Below are positions 59,097 through 64,000 of a DNA stretch of 64,000 nt, in pieces. Below the pieces are notes generated by a model. That model had not been told where the DNA came from. It did not search any database and saw nothing but the letters and a program-made list of their open reading frames with translations. The stretch lies in assembly GCF_900107965.1 (NCBI RefSeq), contig NZ_FNVU01000032.1, positions 25,106 through 89,105 on the forward strand, read 5' to 3'. Position 1 is the stretch's first letter. Every line of letters begins with the position of its first letter. This stretch comes from Actinacidiphila yanglinensis (GTDB lineage: Bacteria; Actinomycetota; Actinomycetes; Streptomycetales; Streptomycetaceae). The position numbers and the translations under genes are program-made.

Positions 59097-60842
59097 TCAG
59101 TAGTCCTGGTTGTTGCTCTCCGGGGTCAGCCACTGCATGTGCGCGTGGAACTGCTGCCCCGCCTGCTGGAAGAGCTGATGCTCTCCGGCCTGAAGGCTCT
59201 TGACGCCGAACTCCGAGCTGATGTGCTCGTCGACCAGCGGGAGGAGGGCGAAGGGCCCGGTCGACGCGGGGCCGGACTCGTGGAGATCTTCGGCGGTCAT
59301 GTGGGGATCTTCGCGTTTCATTCTCTCGATGGAAGCGGCGACCCTGTCGATCATCTTCTCCATGACGGCGGAATTCCGCTGCACGCCGATGAAGTGGTTG
59401 CCGTAGCCACCGGTTTCGAGGAGGTAGTGCGCCGCGGTCCTGACCTGTTCCGCGGTCGGGAGCCCCTTGACGGGCGGGGCCCCCACCGCCCTGAGGGGGG
59501 CATTGAGGCTTTTGTTGTCCCGGATGAGCGGCCCGAGGATCGGGACATCCTTCTCGCGGAGCGCCGGCCGGGTCTGCTTGAGGTCGATCGTCCCGGACCC
59601 CAGGTCCACGTCGGCGTACACGCCGCCGAGCTTCTTGAGGATGCAGTACCGGGCGATGTCGGAGGCCAGGGGGTACGCCTTCTTCGGACCCGCGGTCGCC
59701 TTCTCGTACGTGGCCGCGACCCGCTCGTCGAGGGCGTCCTCGATGTACTTGAACTCGATCGCCTTGGCCGCCTTCACCCGGAGCGAGGCGGCCCACGACC
59801 AGGTACTGCGCTTGTCCGTCCAGAGGTTGATGCGCCAGTCGGTGTTCTGGGCCTTCTCCGCCCACCCCAGGACGTTGTCGAGCGCGGCCTTGCTGATGCC
59901 CCCGCCGATCCAGATGAAGTGGACCAGGGGCGGGATGCGCGGGCGCTCACGGGCCGGTGCCTGGGACAGCACCGTGCGGAGGCCGGGGAGATAAGCCGGC
60001 TGCGGATCCAGGGCTTCGAGACGCCTCATGACGAGCGAGATCGCCTCGTGGTTGCCCTTGACCATCGCATCGAAGACGAACCGGCGGACGTCCTGCTCGT
60101 TGTCGGAGTCCACGTCCTGCGGGCCCGTCGTCTCGTCCCCTTCGTGCGCGACGTGGAGCGGGACGCGTTGGACGGCCGGCTCGATCCCCGAGGGAGCCGC
60201 GGCTTCCTGCGGAACCGGCGGGACGCTGTCGGCGCTGCGCAGCACCGGCACCTGCCCCCGCATCACCTCGTGGGCCTGCCGCTCGGCCGCCACCTCCAGA
60301 GGATCGTCGGGCGTGGAGATGCTCAGTCCCCGCGGGTCGGCCACACCGCCCACCGGCCCCTGCCGCTGCTGAAGGACGTGCCCGAGTTCGTGGGCGAGGG
60401 TGTGCTTGTCGGCGCCGCCGTCACCGATGACGATGCTGCTGCCCGAGGTGTAGGCACGCGCCCCGACCTCCTCGGCCGACCGGCGCGCCTGGGCCCCCGT
60501 GTGCAGGCGTACGTCGGAGAAGTCCGCACCGCCGAACCGGGTCTCCATCTCCTGCTGGAGTTCGCCGTCCATCGGCCGGCCCGCGCCGTGCAGCACCTCA
60601 TGGACGGCCGACCGCTGCACGGTCCCGTCCGGGTGGCCGCAGCCGGGACCGTGGGTGTGCCGCCGCTCCTCGACCAGCCGGGCGACCACCGCATTGCCCG
60701 CGGCCCGTTGGAGCGCCGTCAGACCGGCCCGGTCCAGCGGTGCCCCGGGTGTCCACCCCTTCGCGTCGACCGCCCGGGACACCGGCTTGGCCTTCGGCGC
60801 CCGCTGTGCGGACGTGTCTTTCGCCAAGTGGTCGCGCGTCAA
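59097..60842 (-). CDS. DUF4157 (eCIS core) protein with TcdA/TcdB-like glycosyltransferase domain
   Basis: A 581-residue protein starting at TTG (60840-60842), with AGGAG about 6-7 bases upstream. No signal peptide. The DUF4157 domain spans about residues 80-165: VHEVLHGAGRPMDGELQQEMETRFGGADFSDVRLHTG and the zinc-protease-like HTLAHELGHVLQQ (His151, Glu152, His155). About 300-560 look like a GT44-type sugar transferase: IPPLVHFIWIGG, then SDIARYCILKKLGGVYADVD, where Asp411-x-Asp413 is the metal/UDP-sugar DXD. This matches the arrangement of clostridial large glucosylating toxins. DUF4157 proteins are cargo or companions of extracellular contractile injection systems, so it is a candidate secreted toxin. 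No immunity gene or eCIS gene is in view. Confidence 0.82.
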   Translation of the reverse strand: MTRDHLAKDTSAQRAPKAKPVSRAVDAKGWTPGAPLDRAGLTALQRAAGNAVVARLVEERRHTHGPGCGHPDGTVQRSAVHEVLHGAGRPMDGELQQEMETRFGGADFSDVRLHTGAQARRSAEEVGARAYTSGSSIVIGDGGADKHTLAHELGHVLQQRQGPVGGVADPRGLSISTPDDPLEVAAERQAHEVMRGQVPVLRSADSVPPVPQEAAAPSGIEPAVQRVPLHVAHEGDETTGPQDVDSDNEQDVRRFVFDAMVKGNHEAISLVMRRLEALDPQPAYLPGLRTVLSQAPARERPRIPPLVHFIWIGGGISKAALDNVLGWAEKAQNTDWRINLWTDKRSTWSWAASLRVKAAKAIEFKYIEDALDERVAATYEKATAGPKKAYPLASDIARYCILKKLGGVYADVDLGSGTIDLKQTRPALREKDVPILGPLIRDNKSLNAPLRAVGAPPVKGLPTAEQVRTAAHYLLETGGYGNHFIGVQRNSAVMEKMIDRVAASIERMKREDPHMTAEDLHESGPASTGPFALLPLVDEHISSEFGVKSLQAGEHQLFQQAGQQFHAHMQWLTPESNNQDY

Positions 60843-61033
60843 AGGATCTCCTCGTTCTCATGTCATGCCGGACGCTTTTGAATCGCAGCAGTCCTCATGC
60901 AACACCTTCGACAGCCGGCGGAGACGCCGCAAGGACCGCACGGCCTCACTCGCGGGCAGACCCCGGTGCCCGCGCGGCCCAGCCACGCCGTCGGGCCGGC
61001 AGCACCTGCACCGCGCCTCGATGCCCGCGCGAC

Positions 61034-62188
61034 TCAGGAGTGGGACCCGCACAGTTCCTCGTCCATGAGCGTGCCCATGGCCTGCTGGGTGTCGGCGTCG
61101 CCGTCACTGGTGGTGTACACCACGGCCGTCCTGGTGCCGTCGCGGGTGGCGCCGACCCAGCTGTGGTAGCCGAGCAGTTCACCGACATGACCGAAGTAGC
61201 TGCCGCCGCAGGACAGCGGGATCTCTCCCACGCCGAGCCCGTACCGCAGCCCGTCGCCCAGTTCGGGGGCAGGCATGGTGGTCGTCATCGCGTCGAGTTG
61301 CGCCGGGGCCAGCAGACGGCCGCCGAGGAGTGCGGCGTAGAACCGGCTCAGATCGTGCGTGGTGCTGATGATCGAGCCGGAACCGACGGCCATGCTCGGA
61401 TCGAGTGCCGTGACGTCGGTGCTGGTGTCCGTACCGAAGTCGGCGTAACTCCGCGCGTGCGGACCGGTGATGAACGGGAAGGCCCCGGGAACGCCGGTGC
61501 CCGTCAGTCCGAGCGGGCGGATGATCCGGTCGTCCACCTCCTGTGCCCAACTCCGCCCGGTGGCCCGCTGAATGATCATCGCGGCGAGGATGTAGTTGGT
61601 GTTGGAGTACGACCAGTCGGTACCCGGCGGGAATTCGGGCGGAGTCCGCATCGCCAGCCCCACCAACTGCTCGGGGGTGTAGCTGCGGAACCGCTCGGTC
61701 CGGTACCCGTCCGCACTCCCCAACGCGGGGATGTACGGCAGTACTTCGGGAACGCCGCTGGTGTGCTGCAGCAGCTCCCGTACGGTGATGCGGCTGCCGT
61801 CGTTGCCGTTGCCGTGAACCACTCCCGGGAGCCACCGCTGGACCGTGTCCCCCAGCGACACCCGCCCCTCGCTGACGAGTTGCAGCATCACCGCAGCCGT
61901 GAACGTCTTGGTGGCGCTGCCGATCCGGAACCTGCCGTTCTGCGGCATCGGTTTGCCGCTCCCCATTTCGGCCGTCCCGGCGCGCGCGATGTCCCGCGTG
62001 CCCGGCGACGTCACCTCGGCGAGAACTCCGACCGTCCCGGTGTCGTGGATCGCGTCCACCTGCTGCTGGAGCGGGTCCGCCCGCGACGGGGCCGCCGCCG
62101 CGGTGAGCCCGGTCGACGCGACGACGAGGAGCGCGGCCAGGCCGACCGGGACGAGCAGCCTCCGCCGACGCCTTCCTGACACACCCAT
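61034..62188 (-). CDS. Serine beta-lactamase/D-alanyl-D-alanine carboxypeptidase family hydrolase
   Basis: A 384-residue secreted enzyme. The ATG at 62186-62188 (MGVSGRRRRRLL) has GAGGAAA upstream; longer frames are low-complexity. Signal peptide at 1-37. The three active-site motifs of the class C/R61 peptidase fold are visible: SATK (Ser91, Lys94), YSNTN near residue 180, and HVG near 345 as the KTG equivalent. The R61-type DD-peptidase family hydrolyses cell-wall peptides, and some members are esterases. A beta-lactam resistance role is possible but not shown. Confidence 0.9.
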   Translation of the reverse strand: MGVSGRRRRRLLVPVGLAALLVVASTGLTAAAAPSRADPLQQQVDAIHDTGTVGVLAEVTSPGTRDIARAGTAEMGSGKPMPQNGRFRIGSATKTFTAAVMLQLVSEGRVSLGDTVQRWLPGVVHGNGNDGSRITVRELLQHTSGVPEVLPYIPALGSADGYRTERFRSYTPEQLVGLAMRTPPEFPPGTDWSYSNTNYILAAMIIQRATGRSWAQEVDDRIIRPLGLTGTGVPGAFPFITGPHARSYADFGTDTSTDVTALDPSMAVGSGSIISTTHDLSRFYAALLGGRLLAPAQLDAMTTTMPAPELGDGLRYGLGVGEIPLSCGGSYFGHVGELLGYHSWVGATRDGTRTAVVYTTSDGDADTQQAMGTLMDEELCGSHS

Positions 62189-62421
62189 GAGGTTTCCTCT
62201 TCCGTCGGGTCGCCCGCGCGTACGCAGGCCGTTCGGGCTGTGGCCGCCGGCAATTCCGCCCCGGCGGCCGGGAGTTGGGCGACATTCCATCAGCGGAGCG
62301 CGCGTCGGCCCATCCTGCGTTCCCCCGGACGTGCGGGCGGGCTGTCCTCAGTCCGGCGCGGGGGACAACCCCCCGGTGAGCGTTCGCGGGGGGGGCGGGT
62401 CGCGGCGACTACGGTGCAGCC

Positions 62422-62931
62422 GTGATCAGTTCCGAGCAGCGGCCCCTCCTCTTTCTGGACGTCGACGGCCCACTCATCCCGTTCGGCGCGACACGGGAGC
62501 AGTATCCGCAGGGCTATCCGACGTTCGTGCCGCAGGGCCCCGGCGCCAATCCGCTGCTGGCACGGGTCGATCCGGCCCTGGGGCCGCGGCTGCTCGCGCT
62601 GCCGTGCGACCTGGTGTGGGCCACCACGTGGGAGTCCGAGGCCAACGACAGCCTCACGCCCCTGCTGGGCCTGCCGCGTCTCCCCGTCGTCACCTGGCCC
62701 GAACCGTCCGACGGGCCCGAGCCGGCCGGCCTTCACTGGAAGACCCGCACGCTCGTCGACTGGTCCGCCGGCCGCCCCTTCGCCTGGCTCGACGACGAGA
62801 TCACCGACCGCGACCGCGTCTGGGTGGAAGCACGCCACCCCGCGCGAAGCCTTCTCCACCGCGTGGACCCCCGTCGCGGCATCACCGACGCGGACCTCGC
62901 CACGGTCGAGGCATGGCTGCAGGTGGGGTGA
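62422..62931 (+). CDS. HAD-like domain protein
   Basis: A 169-residue cytoplasmic protein. The GTG at 62422 opens MISSEQRPLLFLDVDGPLIPFG, with the HAD motif I DVDG. VWATTWESEANDSL is the motif II region, and FAWLDDEITDRDR holds the acidic motif IV. The cap is absent and the protein is shorter than typical phosphatases. Homologues in streptomycetes are annotated as HAD-domain hypothetical proteins. The substrate is unknown. Confidence 0.82.
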   Translation: MISSEQRPLLFLDVDGPLIPFGATREQYPQGYPTFVPQGPGANPLLARVDPALGPRLLALPCDLVWATTWESEANDSLTPLLGLPRLPVVTWPEPSDGPEPAGLHWKTRTLVDWSAGRPFAWLDDEITDRDRVWVEARHPARSLLHRVDPRRGITDADLATVEAWLQVG

Positions 62932-63111
62932 CCAGGGAGGCCCGAACGCCCGGCGGGGCCGCACGGATCGGGCCTCACCCGCGCCACTCCCTTCAAGGGC
63001 ACGGCCCCTCGGAAATGCGGGTTCGCGGCGTTCGTACCGATGAGCAAGTGCGCCGAGGCGGCCTAGCATGTCCGGCGACCGCGAAACGCCGAGCAGAGTT
63101 GCGGAGGTCCG

Positions 63112-64000
63112 GTGGCTGCCGAACCCGAACCCGCGTCCGCGTCCGACGAGGACGGACCCGCGCACGGCTCGCCGCCCGACCGCCCGGACACCGGGGAGGC
63201 GCCCCGCAAGTGGGGACCGCGTCGGCCGATCGGCACCGCAGCCGTCGCCGCCCTTGCGGCCGCCGCGATCACCGCGGGCGTGCTGGTGTCGGTCGGCCAC
63301 CACGACACCCGGTCCGCCGCCAGGTCCGCCCCTGCGGACGGGTTGCGGCACACCTCGGTGGATGCCTCGCCGGGCGGCTGCGGGCAGGGATGGGGCGGGC
63401 CCGGGAAGGTCACGCCGCGCCCGGGTACCCAGGTCTTCGACCTGCACAACTCCGCGGCCGCGGCCGCCGAGGTGGACCTGGTCGACCCGCGCACCGGGAA
63501 GGTCTACGGCGAGGTCGAGGGCCTCGCTCCGGCCACCAGCCGCCCGATGCTGGTCGACCTGGGCAGCGGCACGTACGCCTTCAAATGCCTCCAGGAGGAC
63601 ACCGATTCGGTGACGGGGCCGACGGTGACGGTGCCGGGGAAGGTGCCGCAGGGACCTTCTTCGCTGCCGGTGACCGTGCACGACCTGATCCCGCCGACCC
63701 TGGACTACCAGAAGTGGATCCAGGCCCGGATGGCGGAACTGTCCACCGACACCGGCACCTTGAACAGCGACATCGACCACGGCAACCTGGCAGCAGCCCG
63801 CCGCGACTGGCTGACCGGACACCTGGTCTACGAGCGGATGGGCGCGGCCTACGACACCTTCGGCGACGCCGACAGCGTGATCAACGGCACCACCACCCTG
63901 GGCACCAACCCCGCGGCCGACCCCGGCTTCACCGGCTTCCACCGGATCGAATACGGGCTGTGGCACGACGCCACCGCGGCATCACTGCGCGGCCAGGCCG
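63112..64000 (+). CDS. EfeO/EfeM-type iron transport protein (truncated by window end)
   Basis: An incomplete gene of at least 296 residues starting at GTG 63112, with GGAGG about 5 bases upstream. A cytoplasmic acidic N-terminus (about 1-42) precedes one signal-anchor helix (GTAAVAALAAAAITAGVLVSVG). A cupredoxin-like domain (about 80-175) follows, with DLHNSAAAAAEVDLVDPRTGKVYGEVEG and YAFKCLQED. Then comes the imelysin/M75 domain with LVYERMGAAYDTFGDAD and GFHRIEYGLWHD, the GxHxxE motif that binds iron. In EfeUOB systems EfeO passes iron to the EfeU permease, with EfeB as a DyP peroxidase; those genes should lie beyond the window. The reading frame remains open to base 64000. Confidence 0.87.
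   Translation, partial: MAAEPEPASASDEDGPAHGSPPDRPDTGEAPRKWGPRRPIGTAAVAALAAAAITAGVLVSVGHHDTRSAARSAPADGLRHTSVDASPGGCGQGWGGPGKVTPRPGTQVFDLHNSAAAAAEVDLVDPRTGKVYGEVEGLAPATSRPMLVDLGSGTYAFKCLQEDTDSVTGPTVTVPGKVPQGPSSLPVTVHDLIPPTLDYQKWIQARMAELSTDTGTLNSDIDHGNLAAARRDWLTGHLVYERMGAAYDTFGDADSVINGTTTLGTNPAADPGFTGFHRIEYGLWHDATAASLRGQA

Noticed and set aside
58891..59103. A 70-aa plus-strand small membrane protein
   Set aside because: It begins inside the long hairpin, has no ribosome site, and ends antisense inside the DUF4157 gene; the hydrophobic stretch is not enough to support it.
58827..60881. A 684-codon plus-strand open frame opposite the DUF4157 gene
   Set aside because: No recognisable motifs; the minus strand has clear DUF4157 and glycosyltransferase signatures and a ribosome site.

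Overview
The window is chromosomal DNA of a Streptomyces-like actinomycete (Streptomyces or a close relative such as Actinacidiphila or Streptacidiphilus). The evidence is very high GC with strong third-position GC bias, many GTG starts and a few TTG starts, abundant Tat/lipoprotein exported proteins, DUF4232/DUF1996/DUF2264 families, and the Streptomyces core block ask - DUF5063 - recR - ybaB - dnaX - SRP RNA - tRNA-Ser(GGA). Species cannot be decided from the sequence.

Layout. 0-11.3 kb: a DUF4232 lipoprotein, an FMN/F420-type nitroreductase-like protein, a MarR regulator divergent from a hypothetical gene across a cluster of TGTTGG operators, a Tat-exported laccase-like multicopper oxidase followed by a Tat-exported phospholipase C-type phosphoesterase fused to a YVTN propeller, then GNAT, DinB, YCII-like and another DUF4232 lipoprotein. 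11.3-15.1 kb: a secreted clan GH-A/F5-8C glycosidase coupled to a DoxX protein and a secreted DUF1996 protein, each preceded by a LacI-type GAGAGCGCTCTC palindrome. 15.4-19.7 kb: methyltransferase, GNAT, a beta-hydroxyacid-type dehydrogenase divergent from a GNAT-TetR pair over two perfect TetR-type palindromes.

19.7-33.1 kb: a carbohydrate-uptake and depolymerisation locus. A regulator fusing RpiR HTH, SIS and an alpha/beta hydrolase is divergent from two LplB/LplC-type permeases, a lipoprotein binding protein, an unknown 612-aa protein, a secreted right-handed beta-helix protein, a DUF2264 protein and a CE7 acetyl esterase. No ABC ATPase is present, so a shared MsiK-type ATPase is presumably used. 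33.2-45.7 kb: universal stress protein, S9 peptidase, SURF1, SigE-family ECF sigma factor with a coupled membrane protein, then the core block. asd is not next to ask here.

45.7-54.5 kb: a probable genomic island beginning at tRNA-Ser(GGA). It carries a PaeR7I/XhoI-family type II restriction-modification pair, a small two-gene DNA-binding-like module, decayed remnants with a degenerate tRNA-Ser 3' segment at about 50.15 kb, and beyond that a STAND-type NTPase/TPR gene with its small upstream partner. The NTPase/TPR reading frame is broken by an apparent single-nucleotide frameshift. 54.8-64 kb: quinone oxidoreductase, secreted GH18 chitinase with ricin-type lectin repeats, DUF4232 lipoprotein, a striking DUF4157 (eCIS core) protein carrying a TcdA/TcdB-like glycosyltransferase domain, a serine beta-lactamase/DD-peptidase homologue, a HAD-like protein, and the start of an EfeO-type iron-uptake protein that runs off the end.

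The most interesting systems are (1) the DUF4157-glycosyltransferase candidate toxin, (2) the RpiR-SIS-hydrolase fusion and its polysaccharide locus, and (3) the tRNA-Ser defence island with the NTPase/TPR module. All functional calls come from reading translated sequence and motif recognition; no database search was run.
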